Source: Pseudomonadales bacterium (GTDB lineage Bacteria > Pseudomonadota > Gammaproteobacteria > Pseudomonadales > IMCC2047). Taken from it: a DNA stretch of 64,000 bases. Below are positions 47,998-57,038 of the stretch, piece by piece. The position numbers and the translations under genes were made by a program. Location of the stretch: positions 376,501 through 440,500 of the forward strand of contig JACKNY010000001.1 in assembly GCA_024234615.1 (NCBI GenBank). The letters run 5' to 3'. How positions within the stretch are numbered: position 1 is the stretch's first letter; every line of letters starts with the position of its first letter. Under the pieces are notes generated by a model that worked only from the letters and a program-made list of their open reading frames with translations, ran no database searches and was not told the DNA's origin.

Positions 47998-48798
47998 ATG
48001 AAACAGTATCTAGATTTAATGCAGGATGTGCTGGACAACGGAACTGATAAAGAAGACCGCACCGGCACGGGAACAAGATCAGTATTTGGTCGTCAGATTC
48101 GGTTCGATTTGGCGCAGGGCTTTCCTCTCGTGACCACTAAAAAATGCCACCTGCGCTCCATTATTTATGAGTTGCTATGGTTCCTGCAGGGCGATACCAA
48201 CATCAAATATCTGCAAGACAATGGTGTGTCGATTTGGGACGAATGGGCTGATGAGAACGGCGACTTAGGGCCAGTTTATGGTGAGCAGTGGCGTTCCTGG
48301 AAAAGACCTGATGGCAGCACCGTTGATCAAATTAGCAACGTGCTGCATTTGCTAAAAACCAATCCGGATAGTCGCCGCATTATGGTCGTGGCCTATAATC
48401 CGGGAGTTGCCGATGAAATGGCGCTACCGCCCTGTCATTCACTGTTTCAATTCTATGTGGCGAAGGGGAAGTTATCCTGTCAGCTCTACCAGCGTTCGGC
48501 GGATTTATTTTTGGGCGTACCCTTCAACATTGCCTCCTATGCCCTGTTGACCCATATGTTGGCGCAACAGGCTGATCTGGAATTGGGCGAATTCGTACAT
48601 ACCTTTGGTGATTGCCATCTGTATAACAACCACCTGACCGATGCTATTGTCTTTGAACAGTTAAGACGAGAACCGCGGCCACTTCCGCAGTTAACGATTA
48701 AACGAAAACCCGCATCATTATTTGATTACCGCTTTGAAGATTTCGAGGTAATGGGTTATGACCCATATCCGGCGATTAAAGCGCCCGTGGCAGTGTAA
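47998..48798 (+). CDS. thyA: Thymidylate synthase
   Basis: Methylates dUMP to dTMP using methylene-tetrahydrofolate. 266 residues (E. coli 264). Catalytic C146 in [32 protein letters not shown] and the folate-binding C-terminus [18 protein letters not shown] are intact. folA, which regenerates tetrahydrofolate from the dihydrofolate product, lies 1.2 kb downstream on the same strand. Confidence 0.97.
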   Translation: MKQYLDLMQDVLDNGTDKEDRTGTGTRSVFGRQIRFDLAQGFPLVTTKKCHLRSIIYELLWFLQGDTNIKYLQDNGVSIWDEWADENGDLGPVYGEQWRSWKRPDGSTVDQISNVLHLLKTNPDSRRIMVVAYNPGVADEMALPPCHSLFQFYVAKGKLSCQLYQRSADLFLGVPFNIASYALLTHMLAQQADLELGEFVHTFGDCHLYNNHLTDAIVFEQLRREPRPLPQLTIKRKPASLFDYRFEDFEVMGYDPYPAIKAPVAV

Positions 48799-48875
48799 TG
48801 GTCTACTGTACCTTTTAGGCTATACTAAAGATCGCTTCAGCGAAGCCATCCTTTGCAGCAAATGGATCACTCATC

Positions 48876-49259
48876 ATGAGCGTTTCGAGAAAAGAAAATC
48901 GGCGTAATTACAAGCGTTATCGAACGCTAAAGTACACCGCTTTGGTGCAGCGCTGGATTGGGCTAGGTCAATTTGGCGTGCGTCGGGAAGCCGCGCTGAT
49001 CAACTTCAACCGTAACGGCGCATTGCTTTGTTGTGAGCAAAGCTATAAAGAGGGTGATCGGTTACGGTTGACCATTCAATCCGCCAACGAACGCATTTCA
49101 AATATCCATGCTTTGGTACGCCATGTTCGCCAAGTCAAAGGAGAGTGCTATACCGGTCTGGAATTTGTCGAGGGAAAAGATTTTCAGCGACAGCTTTCTG
49201 GTGAACGCAAGAGCATTTTGGCGAGCATGGAAGAGGTGATCAATCATCAATTGGCGTAG
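48876..49259 (+). CDS. PilZ-domain protein
   Basis: 127 residues, single PilZ domain, cytoplasmic. ENRRNYKRYRTLKY has the RxxxR arginines, and INFNRNGALLCC the [DN]xSxxG loop with asparagine for serine. The end is a short helix EEVINHQLA. Probably a cyclic-di-GMP receptor; target unknown. 77 bases after thyA, where TATACT at 48821-48826 resembles a -10 element. Confidence 0.82.
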   Translation: MSVSRKENRRNYKRYRTLKYTALVQRWIGLGQFGVRREAALINFNRNGALLCCEQSYKEGDRLRLTIQSANERISNIHALVRHVRQVKGECYTGLEFVEGKDFQRQLSGERKSILASMEEVINHQLA

Positions 49260-49265
49260 CGCTGG

Positions 49266-49910
49266 GTGCGTAATCCTATGATTTCGTTATCTGAACGGTG
49301 GCTGTTGTTGGTGAGTTTGCTGGTGGCACTGGCGCTATCGCTGATTCATCCCTACGATGGTTTTACCTGGTTTCTGGAAACGTTGCCCGTGTTATTGGGC
49401 ATGCCGTTAGTGTTGCTCACCTTCCAACGTTTTCCGTTAACACCGTTGCTGTATCGTCTGCTATTTATTCATGCCCTGATTCTAATAGTCGGCGCGCACT
49501 ACACCTATGCGCGGGTGCCTTTGGGATTTTGGTTGCAGGATTGGTTCGATTTCTCGCGCAATCATTATGATCGCATCGGCCATATTGCACAGGGTTTTAT
49601 CCCGGCGATTTTGGCGCGTGAAATCCTGCTAAGGCGTTCTCCCTTGGTGGTGGGGAAATGGCTATTCTATATCGTCACCTCCATTTGTTTAGCCTTTAGC
49701 GCCTTCTATGAAATGCTCGAATGGTGGACGGCAATAGGCGCTGAAAAAGCTGCGGTGGATTTCCTGGGTACTCAGGGAGACGGTTGGGACACCCAATGGG
49801 ATATGTTCTTGGCGCTGTTAGGGGCGATGGCTGCGCAGCTCATTTTAGCGCGCCGTCACGATCAGGCAATTGGCGAACTTCAACGTCTTCAACAGACGCT
49901 TACTCGTTAG
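49266..49910 (+). CDS. DUF2238 (YjdF-like) inner-membrane protein
   Basis: 214 residues, about six hydrophobic helices. DUF2238 hallmarks: GAHYTYARVPLGFW, the RNHYDRIGHIAQGFIPA tract and the acidic AFYEMLEWWTA, with LGTQGDGWDTQWDM in the last loop. Function unknown. The frame starts at GTG 49266; ATG at 49278 is an equally good start. Same strand as the PilZ gene, 6 bases apart, so probably co-transcribed. Confidence 0.87.
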   Translation: MRNPMISLSERWLLLVSLLVALALSLIHPYDGFTWFLETLPVLLGMPLVLLTFQRFPLTPLLYRLLFIHALILIVGAHYTYARVPLGFWLQDWFDFSRNHYDRIGHIAQGFIPAILAREILLRRSPLVVGKWLFYIVTSICLAFSAFYEMLEWWTAIGAEKAAVDFLGTQGDGWDTQWDMFLALLGAMAAQLILARRHDQAIGELQRLQQTLTR

Positions 49911-50029
49911 GCGATTTTTTTACTGCGGATGACGAGCCCCCCACAATCCGTTATTCTTCTGTCATTCCTAATTTGAGTTTTTATTCCCTGTGCTGTGAGG
50001 CACGTCAGTATTGAAGAGGCTATAGATCT

Positions 50030-50536
50030 GTGAGATTGGCACTAATCGTCGCTATGGCGGAAAACCGCGTCATCGGCATTAATAATAATTTACCCTGGCA
50101 TCTTTCCAACGACCTTAGATATTTTAAGGCAATTACCATGGGTAAGCCGGTGATTCTGGGGCGTAAAACCCACCAATCCATCGGCAAACCATTACCGGGT
50201 AGAACGAATATTGTGATCAGCACCGACGCAGGGGCCGATTTTGAGGGTTGCAGTGTTGTTTCCTCAGTCGAAGAAGCCCTAGAATTAGCTGAAAATATCG
50301 CCTTAATTGATGGCTCTTCCGAGGCTATTGTGATGGGGGGTGCACAGATATACGAACTCTGTTTGCCTTTTGTGGATCGAATCTATCTCACCGAAGTACA
50401 TGCACATGTCAGAGGTGATACCTATTTCCCGAAATTTGATCGCAGTGAATGGCAGGAAGTGGGGCGAGAGGATTTTGACCCAGAGGGCGATAATCCTTAC
50501 GAATATAGTTTTGTGGTGCTGGATAGGTTGAGATAA
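50030..50536 (+). CDS. folA: Dihydrofolate reductase
   Basis: Reduces dihydrofolate to tetrahydrofolate with NADPH. 168 residues. N-terminal MRLALIVAMAENRVIG, substrate-binding LPWHLSNDLRYFK with D28 (E. coli D27), GKPVILGRKTHQSIG and the late region IYLTEVHA. Start GTG at 50030. Chromosomal type, no sign of a plasmid-borne trimethoprim-resistant form. Confidence 0.95.
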   Translation: MRLALIVAMAENRVIGINNNLPWHLSNDLRYFKAITMGKPVILGRKTHQSIGKPLPGRTNIVISTDAGADFEGCSVVSSVEEALELAENIALIDGSSEAIVMGGAQIYELCLPFVDRIYLTEVHAHVRGDTYFPKFDRSEWQEVGREDFDPEGDNPYEYSFVVLDRLR

Positions 50537-50572
50537 ATATATCCGCTGCTTTGCAACGACGGAGAAGCATGA

Positions 50573-51103
50573 ATGAAATTTCTTAAATATCTAATTGGAA
50601 TTATTCTGTTGATTGTGATTGTCGGACTGTTTTTGCCCGCGACTACGCATGTTGAACGAGAGGCGCTTATACAAGCACCGCCACAGGTTGTTTTCGGCTA
50701 TATCAACGATTACCGAAAATTCAACCAATGGTCGCCCTGGTTTAAGCGTGATCCTGAGGCTAAGTACGAATATTCCGGCACAGCTGCTGGTGTTGGTAGC
50801 AAGATGCATTGGGAAAGTGAGCATCGTGAAGTAGGAAGTGGTTCCCAGGAGATTGTGGAATCCAAGCCCTATCGCCATATCAAAGTGGCACTGGATTTTG
50901 GTGCACAGGGTCAAAGTGAGGCTAGTTGGGATTTAACCGAAGTCGAGTCCGCTACCCGAGTAGTATGGTCATTGGATATGGCGCATGGTTGGGACCTGCT
51001 GGGAAGAATATTTGGTTTGATGATGGATGCGATGGTTGGGCCTGATTATGAGGCTGGTCTGGAGAACCTTAAGCAACTTGCAGAAGCCGATGTGGCGGGG
51101 TAA
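50573..51103 (+). CDS. SRPBCC/START-like protein with N-terminal membrane segment
   Basis: 176 residues: a hydrophobic N-terminus (LIGIILLIVIVGLFLP) anchoring it in or exporting it across the inner membrane, then a START-type beta-grip domain beginning VEREALIQAPPQVVFGYI with NQWSPWFKRDPEAKYEY. Members are labelled polyketide cyclase or activator of Hsp90-like; ligand unknown. 36 bases after folA. Confidence 0.82.
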   Translation: MKFLKYLIGIILLIVIVGLFLPATTHVEREALIQAPPQVVFGYINDYRKFNQWSPWFKRDPEAKYEYSGTAAGVGSKMHWESEHREVGSGSQEIVESKPYRHIKVALDFGAQGQSEASWDLTEVESATRVVWSLDMAHGWDLLGRIFGLMMDAMVGPDYEAGLENLKQLAEADVAG

Positions 51104-51152
51104 TCTTGCCAGTTCCACTACCGTATTGAATTTTGAAAAAGGAATCATTCAA

Positions 51153-51545
51153 ATGAAAACGCATATGGCGGTTATTATAGCTCTACTATTAATCGCACTC
51201 GGGGTGCAGGCACAGCAACCGGGTATGAGCCAGGAACAAATGATGCAGATGATGCAGCAAGCGCAGCAAATGCAGGCTTGTTTCGCCAAGGTTGATCAGC
51301 AGGCGTTGATGGCATTAGGACAAAAAGCGCAGGCAATGGAGTCAGAAATTAAGAAGCTGTGTCAAGCGAATAAGCGCAGCGAAGCGCAAAGCACAGCCAT
51401 TAAATTCGGTATGGAAATGTCGCAGGATAAAAATATCAAAGCTGCCCGCGAGTGCGGTGAAATGGCGCAGGGTATGATGCCAAAAATGAATTATCCCACT
51501 AGCGAGAAGGATCTGGACGGTCGTCATATCTGTGATGGTTATTGA
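51153..51545 (+). CDS. Small secreted Met/Gln-rich hypothetical protein
   Basis: 130 residues from the ATG at 51153 (an in-frame extension to 51027 overlaps the preceding gene and is ignored); AAGGAA precedes it. Signal peptide MKTHMAVIIALLLIALGVQA, then a Met/Gln-rich segment (QEQMMQMMQQAQQMQ, residues about 27-42) and a C-terminal part with four cysteines (KLCQAN, AARECGEM, GRHICDGY and the earlier QACFAKV). Two disulfide bonds are possible in the periplasm. No family recognised. Confidence 0.72.
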   Translation: MKTHMAVIIALLLIALGVQAQQPGMSQEQMMQMMQQAQQMQACFAKVDQQALMALGQKAQAMESEIKKLCQANKRSEAQSTAIKFGMEMSQDKNIKAARECGEMAQGMMPKMNYPTSEKDLDGRHICDGY

Positions 51546-51608
51546 TGTTAGTGAGGCTTTTCAGTCTCACTCAGATCGTTCCGTTTAAGCTTCACCCAGC
51601 TTTAAACC

Positions 51609-52322
51609 GTGTCGGATTACCGCTCTATTGTGATTCTAACCGGCGCGGGGATTTCTGCCGAATCCGGCATTCAAACTTTTCGTGATAGCAACGGTCTGTG
51701 GGAAAATCATCGAGTAGAACAGGTGGCCTCGCCGCAGGGCTTCGCTACTGATCCCGAGTTAGTCCATCGCTTTTACAACTTGCGCAGACGCCAACTCTTA
51801 TCGGGCGATGTTAAGCCCAACCCAGCCCATACTGCCTTGGCTGAGTTAGAGCGTGACTTCACCGGAGATTTACTGCTGGTCACCCAGAACGTCGATAACC
51901 TGCATGAAAGAGCGGGTTCGCAGCGCTTGATCCATATGCATGGCGAACTGTTGAAAATGCGTTGTAGCGCAACTAATCGATGTTACCCGATAACTGAAGA
52001 TTTAACGCCGAATGATTGCTGTACTTGTTGCGGTCGACCCGGACGGCTGCGGCCGCATATCGTATAGTTTGGCGAAATGCCGTTAGAAATGGAGCGCATC
52101 TACCAGGCGTTAGCCCAGTGCGATCTGTTCATCGCTATCGGTACATCCGGCCATGTTTATCCGGCCGCTGGCTTTGTGAACGAAGCCTTGCGGGCAGGTG
52201 CGCGCACAGTTGAAATCAATCTCGAGCCCTCGGCGATTAAGTCTGAGTTTAATGAGCACATTTACGGCATGGCTGGAATAGAAGTACCTCGGTTTGTGCA
52301 AAGACTATTCAAGAATTCCTAA
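51609..52322 (+). pseudogene. cobB: Sirtuin NAD-dependent deacylase (CobB) interrupted by an in-frame amber codon
   Basis: The frame from GTG 51609 encodes a full sirtuin except for one TAG at 52065-52067, giving 152 residues and, after it, 85 more to 52322. Before the stop: ILTGAGISAESGIQTFR, VTQNVDNLHERAGS, HMHGEL (catalytic histidine) and the zinc cysteines (MRCS, then CCTCCGRPG). After it: [25 protein letters not shown] and NLEPS. In CobB the interrupted position is tryptophan (RPHVVWFGE), so TGG to TAG is the minimal change. A base-call error, a recent null allele, or suppression are all possible. An ATG at 52077 could start a C-terminal fragment without the catalytic half. Confidence 0.85.
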
Positions 52323-52340
52323 GCAGTAGCGGAGAAAACC

Positions 52341-53543
52341 ATGAACGCAAAAATTATTCGATGCGATAACGATCTAAAACTTTATCAAAAGCTGTTGGAA
52401 ACGCCAGAGGTCAAGCGGATCAAAGAACAGCTGGATCGGCACGAAGAAAAGGGGCCCATGGGTACGCGCCGTCATTTGCTCTCTACCTCGGTACGCTTGA
52501 GCGCACAAATGGCCAGCGGACTGCACCGAATGGTCGATCAGTGTGTCGAGAAACTTGGCCTGCAGATACCGGTCGAGCTGTATGCCTACTCGAGTCCTCA
52601 GTTTAACGCTGCCTGTTTCAAGCCAGAGGAAGGCCGTTTATTTATTATGTTTTCTTCAAGCCTGTTAGAGGCGTTTGCCGAGAAAGAGTTATTGTTTGTG
52701 GTAGGGCATGAATTAGGTCATCACGTCTATCGTCACCATGATGTGCCGATTGGCTATATCCTCCAGGGCAAAGATCGCCCCAGTGCCAGTTTGGCATTGG
52801 AACTGTTCGCCTGGTCGCGTTATGCAGAAATTTCAGCGGATCGGGCGGGGGCTTTCTGTTCCGGCGATCTCGATAGCATAGCGCGTGCGCTATTTAAATT
52901 AGCCTCGGGCCTGACCAGTAGTAACGTGGTGCAATTCAGTCTTGATGATTTTCTGCGGCAGTTGGACGATATGATGGCCGCGGACGCCGAACCGGGGCAA
53001 GGTGCGCCGATGCAGGATTGGTTTTCAACGCACCCTTTCAGCCCGCTACGGGTGAAAGCACTCAAGTTGTTTGATGACTGTGGCATGCTGCGCAGTGGCC
53101 AGCAAGCGAAGACCGACTTGGAAATCAAAGTGCAGGCAATTATGAGCCTGATGGAACCCAATTATATTGAGGCGCGTACCGATACCGCCGAAACCATGCG
53201 CCGCTTATTATTTGCAGGTGCAGTGTTAGTGGCGGATGCACAGGCTGGTATCAGTCAGGAAGAAATGAAGGTGTTGAAGAGATTTTTCGGTGAAGCTTTT
53301 GATGTCGATAACCTAAACATTGACAAAATCAAACGAGAACTGCCAAATCGAATTGATGCAACCCGAGCGCAAGCGAGTATGACGCAGCGTATGCAAGTCC
53401 TGCGTGATCTGTGCATCGTCGCAAAAGCGGAAGGCGATACCTCAGCGAAAGAATTGGAAGTAATCAAGGAAATCGCCAGAGGGTTGGAGGTGCCCTGCGG
53501 CTTCGTGTATCAGTGCGTTGAAGAGAAACTAGAGCTGGATTAG
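52341..53543 (+). CDS. M48-family metallopeptidase with C-terminal TerB-like domain
   Basis: 400 residues, no membrane segment, unlike the membrane M48 enzymes HtpX/Ste24. Metal site HELGHHVYRHH (123-133) with a third ligand in AEISADRAG (E163), and the M48 tract STHPFSPLRVKAL (about 229-241). The C-terminal region (about 285-390) resembles TerB: FAGAVLVADAQAGISQEEMKVL and LRDLCIVAKAEGDTSAKELEVI, two acidic repeats that bind metal in TerB. So a cytoplasmic peptidase with a stress- or metal-sensing module. Starts 18 bases after the sirtuin gene. Confidence 0.83.
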   Translation: MNAKIIRCDNDLKLYQKLLETPEVKRIKEQLDRHEEKGPMGTRRHLLSTSVRLSAQMASGLHRMVDQCVEKLGLQIPVELYAYSSPQFNAACFKPEEGRLFIMFSSSLLEAFAEKELLFVVGHELGHHVYRHHDVPIGYILQGKDRPSASLALELFAWSRYAEISADRAGAFCSGDLDSIARALFKLASGLTSSNVVQFSLDDFLRQLDDMMAADAEPGQGAPMQDWFSTHPFSPLRVKALKLFDDCGMLRSGQQAKTDLEIKVQAIMSLMEPNYIEARTDTAETMRRLLFAGAVLVADAQAGISQEEMKVLKRFFGEAFDVDNLNIDKIKRELPNRIDATRAQASMTQRMQVLRDLCIVAKAEGDTSAKELEVIKEIARGLEVPCGFVYQCVEEKLELD

Positions 53544-53857
53544 ATTTGTGAAGTTTGGCTATGACCGTTGCTCTGCCTGCTCGTAGTGAGTCCATAGCCG
53601 TATCACCCAGCAACATTTCGTACGGTGGCGGATTTTGATTGGGTTATTCGCAATAATGTGCGGCCACTCCTGAGCCTTGTCCTTTAGGCCGGAAGGCGCA
53701 AGCTAGCGTCATCCTAGCGCGCTCAACTCTATTAGTGAATGCAAAGTCGGAATATCATTTTCTTCATTGAACTTTGGAACATACATAAAGTGAACTCCTG
53801 AGCTGTAATACAAGGTTAATGAGACTGCAGAAAAACCTGGCTCTCTAAACTTGGTGC
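53544..53857. other. Gene-free region after the M48 gene
   Basis: 314 bases between two convergent genes with no convincing coding frame, terminator or RNA gene. An imperfect repeat around 53695-53730 (GCTAGCGTCATCCTAGCGCGC) is the only visible structure. It may mark the edge of an accessory block. Confidence 0.35.
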
Positions 53858-54286
53858 TCATCTAACGGGGTTTTCAATATCATTGATGGAGCTTATTCGA
53901 TTTGGCGTGATATTTACGTATGGTCGAATCCAGCCGTTTGCATTAGCCGCAATCTCGAATATTGCCTCTGGGCCAGGATCTTCAGTAATCACGATTAGAA
54001 AGCGACGAACGTATTGTTTACCGTACTCCGGCGGTGCCTTTACTTCACGTATCGTTTGAATCGCGAAGCGCCCGTAGATTTCATTGATTATCTTAGTGTC
54101 GGTGCTAAGGCCGAGCGAAACAATATATTCGCCTGGCTTTCTTGGTGAACAAAACTCCGAATAACGGACGAGGCCATCGTCATCGACATATCGACACTGA
54201 GAGGCTATCTTGCGAGTTGCGCATCCCGCAGATGACACAACTAAAATGCCCAATGCGCACAGCGCAATGGCAAGCCTTGGCTTCAT
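53858..54286 (-). CDS. Hypothetical lipoprotein
   Basis: 142 residues from the ATG at 54286, chosen over 54304 because AGGAGA lies 8 bases upstream and a normal signal peptide results (MKPRLAIALCALGILVVSS). The lipobox SAGC predicts lipid attachment. The mature part has two more cysteines near the N-terminus (QCRYVDDDG, SEFCSPR) and a beta-rich body; no family recognised. The residue after the lipid cysteine is alanine, so it is not the Asp inner-membrane retention signal and outer membrane sorting is likely. Confidence 0.7.
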   Translation of the reverse strand: MKPRLAIALCALGILVVSSAGCATRKIASQCRYVDDDGLVRYSEFCSPRKPGEYIVSLGLSTDTKIINEIYGRFAIQTIREVKAPPEYGKQYVRRFLIVITEDPGPEAIFEIAANANGWIRPYVNITPNRISSINDIENPVR

Positions 54287-54435
54287 AAATCTATCTCCTA
54301 CCAATCCCGATACATAACACCCTTATAAACAGCAACCGAAGTGTGGTTTGTTCAGTGGAGGTCGCTTTTTTTGGTCGTAACGATATTTAATAAACAGGTT
54401 AGTGAATTTACGCCAAATACATAAACAGATACTTT

Positions 54436-55365
54436 TTAGCTATGCTCTAACGGGCAGCGTATAAATGTTTCGCCCGCAAACTCTGAACTGCTTCCTTTCG
54501 GGACTATTCTCAATATGTCTTGTCCATTTATTTTTTTGTTTTTCTTTTGATAGAGGTAGACATAGCTATTTATCTCTTGGACCCCATATAAATCAATTCC
54601 TTGAGCGGCGGCGAAGGTGGCACCAGAAAAGTGTTTTAGTTCTGTCCATTTTAATATTGGCTTGTATGTGACATCTTCTGCGCCGGTGATATATACGGCA
54701 AATAGCTTGCCACCGCTTTCGCTAGGGACTCCCCAAATGGTGAGTGTGCCACGGGCATCTTGGGGTAGCCATGCTTGATTCTGCTCGTCGCGAGGCATTT
54801 TCTCGTGGCATTTGGGAAGTAGGTGTGAATTTAAGCCTTTTGCTAATACCCAGCTACCTAATACGGTAGCTTCGGTGCCAAGATATTGTTGGGTAAATTG
54901 CAGCAGTGCCGGTACATCTGTTTCTTGGTTGGGGTTATCTTTAAGCTGAAGTATTCCCTGTGAAACTACGGGCTGCATAATGTATAGGTTGGAATAGCTG
55001 AGCGTGGGCATCATTAAGCCCTGGTTGTATGTGACCTTAACATAGCTGTTGTCAGTGCAAATATTTTTGCCTTTGGTAATGCGCGTTTTGAATAACACTG
55101 AATCGGCCTTTACCGCTACCGCAAACAGGTCTGCTTCGCAGGCGACGGTATACATCACCATTTTGCTTGGCTTTTTAGGGTCTACCTTATTGGCAAAGCT
55201 GAAGTCGGCGTGCCAGTGTTGTTGATCGTATTGTATTGCCACTGCGGTAAAGGTTTTACCTGCAATAAAATCTGGCATTGGGTCGGTTTTTGCTGATGCC
55301 GAAATAGGTATCAATATGGCGAAGAGGTTGGCTAGTAGATAAGTTGCTAGTGTTATTTTAGACAT
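54436..55365 (-). CDS. Hypothetical exported protein
   Basis: 309 residues with a signal peptide (TYLLANLFAILIPISASA, cleavage before KTDPM). Mature protein beta-rich with many aromatic residues and four or more cysteines (VACEAD, NICTDN, LPKCHEK, IRCPLEH), likely disulfide-bonded in the periplasm. No domain recognised. Low similarity to neighbours, more AT-rich than the housekeeping genes by eye, and flanked by a repeat: an accessory gene. Confidence 0.68.
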   Translation of the reverse strand: MSKITLATYLLANLFAILIPISASAKTDPMPDFIAGKTFTAVAIQYDQQHWHADFSFANKVDPKKPSKMVMYTVACEADLFAVAVKADSVLFKTRITKGKNICTDNSYVKVTYNQGLMMPTLSYSNLYIMQPVVSQGILQLKDNPNQETDVPALLQFTQQYLGTEATVLGSWVLAKGLNSHLLPKCHEKMPRDEQNQAWLPQDARGTLTIWGVPSESGGKLFAVYITGAEDVTYKPILKWTELKHFSGATFAAAQGIDLYGVQEINSYVYLYQKKNKKINGQDILRIVPKGSSSEFAGETFIRCPLEHS

Positions 55366-55396
55366 GGATTGTCTCTTCTATAGATATGAGATTAAG

Positions 55397-55457
55397 GGTT
55401 GGGGTGAGGGTGGAGTAGTCCTGTGCAGAGCCTTTAATCCACCCTCTCATCCTAACC
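55397..55457. repeat. REP-like imperfect inverted repeat
   Basis: Left arm GGTTGGGGTGAGGGTGGA (55397-55414), right arm TCCACCCTCTCATCCTAACC (55438-55457), pairing with two unpaired bases, around a 23-base loop. Shares GGTGAGGGTG with the element at 61800-61835. Matches the CCCTCACCCCAACC-type dispersed repeats of gammaproteobacteria (recalled, not searched). The text to 55500 continues in the same style. Confidence 0.55.
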
Positions 55458-55594
55458 TTTTATTCTGCCCTTGTGCTCCCCAAGGAGAAGGGATTTTGTA
55501 GCTGAATGAGCTTAAGTCAGGGCCATTCTGGGCGCAACTTTTTTCATATAATTATCCGGTGGGTTGTCTTTTAAAATAAATGCGTCCCTTTTTG

Positions 55595-56302
55595 CTATTC
55601 AGTGAGTATCATCGACTCCTTTGTTGTCAGCAGCCTACTGTGCCCCACCCCAAGCCCCGCTAAAGAAATATGCCCGACAGAAACTCGATGAAGTGCCAAC
55701 ACTTCGTTTTGAAAAAAACCAAACATTCGTTTAACTTGATGATACTTGCCTTCAATCAGTGAGAGCCTGGCAGTGTACTCGGAGAGTATCTCTAAACATG
55801 CGGGTTGAGTTGTAATGTTTTCATAACCAAAATAGATACCCTCTCGAAATGCAGCAATATACTCATCACTTAATGGTTGAGACAAGGTAACCTCATAGGT
55901 CTTTGTGAGCTTAGACTCGGGCAAACTTATCTTGCGCGACCATGCCCCATCGTTGGTCAATAACACCAGCCCCGTGGTATTAAAGTCTAGGCGTCCAGCA
56001 ATGTGCAGTTCGTTCTTCTGAGGATGCTGAATAAGGTCCAACACGGTAGCGTGTTTAAGGTCTTTAGTTGCGCTAACAACCCCCTGGGGTTTATTCAGCA
56101 TGATATAAACGGGATTGTTATTTTTTAAGCAGTGGCCATCCAATACGACATGAGTGAATTCCGTCACTTTTTGTTGGATTGAATGCGCCACATGGCCATC
56201 CAAAAGAATCCGTTTTTGGGCAATTAGAAGACGTGTATCTGCAAGTGAAAAAACACTATTCTGGCTAATAAAACGATCGAGTCGGTTGGTCTTAGATTTC
56301 AT
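55595..56302 (-). CDS. Pseudouridine synthase (RsuA/RluB/E/F family)
   Basis: 235 residues from the ATG at 56302 (MKSKTNRLDRFISQ). An upstream start at 56350 adds residues unlike the family. S4 domain (about 5-60) followed by the catalytic domain: VYIMLNKPQGVVSATKD, the active aspartate in AGRLDFNTTGLVLLTNDG, and EGKYHQVKRMFGF. Isomerises a uridine of 16S or 23S rRNA; which site is not decidable (the S4-containing short form fits RsuA). Confidence 0.9.
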   Translation of the reverse strand: MKSKTNRLDRFISQNSVFSLADTRLLIAQKRILLDGHVAHSIQQKVTEFTHVVLDGHCLKNNNPVYIMLNKPQGVVSATKDLKHATVLDLIQHPQKNELHIAGRLDFNTTGLVLLTNDGAWSRKISLPESKLTKTYEVTLSQPLSDEYIAAFREGIYFGYENITTQPACLEILSEYTARLSLIEGKYHQVKRMFGFFQNEVLALHRVSVGHISLAGLGVGHSRLLTTKESMILTE

Positions 56303-56401
56303 GAAATGATTATTATCACGGTATGACTCAAGATTCACGCACAACCGCATATCTATTATCCGATTTTAAATGCTGAAATTTAAAATCTACTTAGCTCTCT
56401 T

Positions 56402-56719
56402 GAAACTTGTGTCAATTGGCATCGTAAAGTGACTTGCAAAATCAGAGCGTCCAATGAGCTATTTCATAAGGCGCTAGGGAGCATCAATACGCCGGAGAAA
56501 TTTGAAGCGAAACGACTGATGCTGGCACAGCACGTCTGGGACAAGATGAAGCAAACCGATTCTAGGGAGTGTCGCAACTGCCATGATTACGAATCCATGG
56601 ACTACATGGAGCAGGGTCGACGGGCGGTGAAACAGCACATTGATGGCTTTGAGCAGGGTCAAACCTGTATCGATTGCCATAAAGGTATTGCACATTCTTT
56701 GCCGGACATGAAAGAGTAG
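56402..56719 (+). pseudogene. C-terminal remnant of a NapC/NirT multiheme cytochrome
   Basis: The frame (longest ORF from GTG 56429, 96 residues) matches only the last third of a NapC/NirT protein: KIRASNELFHKALGSINTPEKFEAKRL, then ECRNCHDYESMDYM and TCIDCHKGIAHSLPDM with two CxxCH heme sites. The membrane anchor and first heme sites are missing; just upstream the frame has a degenerate CVNWH where CxxCH would be, and a stop at 56381-56383. No signal peptide, so hemes cannot be attached. Truncated gene. Confidence 0.8.
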
Positions 56720-56723
56720 AAGC

Positions 56724-57038
56724 TTATTTTTTTGTTGGCGGGCTGGAGTCGAGCAAGCGTATGGGTACAGGCTCTTGAGGGTCAGCTTTGGCTGGAGCTA
56801 AAGGTGATGAGCTACAGTCGGTGCTGGCGCAACTGCCGCAGGAACTGGTGTCAGCTAATGGTTCATTGCCAGTTTTAACATAGTCGTCATCCCAAGTGAC
56901 CACTACCAGCATCACCTCGGGTGAAGGGAATTCAGCCACCAACCCGGACATGCCCAGGTTCTCGTGGACCTGAAAGGTTTTTTCTTTGTAACGCACGATA
57001 TCGCCAGCGACAAAATCATACATTTTGTGGTCGCTCAT
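56724..57038 (-). CDS. Hypothetical protein with Cys cluster
   Basis: 104 residues, no signal peptide. The first 60 residues look like a small SH3/hypA-like beta fold (VAGDIVRYKEKTFQVHENLG, VMLVVVTWDDDYVKTG). The second part carries the cysteine cluster SSCGSCASTDCSSS and a Pro-rich tail, consistent with a metal site. No family recognised. Convergent with the NapC remnant, 4 bases away. Confidence 0.6.
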   Translation of the reverse strand: MSDHKMYDFVAGDIVRYKEKTFQVHENLGMSGLVAEFPSPEVMLVVVTWDDDYVKTGNEPLADTSSCGSCASTDCSSSPLAPAKADPQEPVPIRLLDSSPPTKK

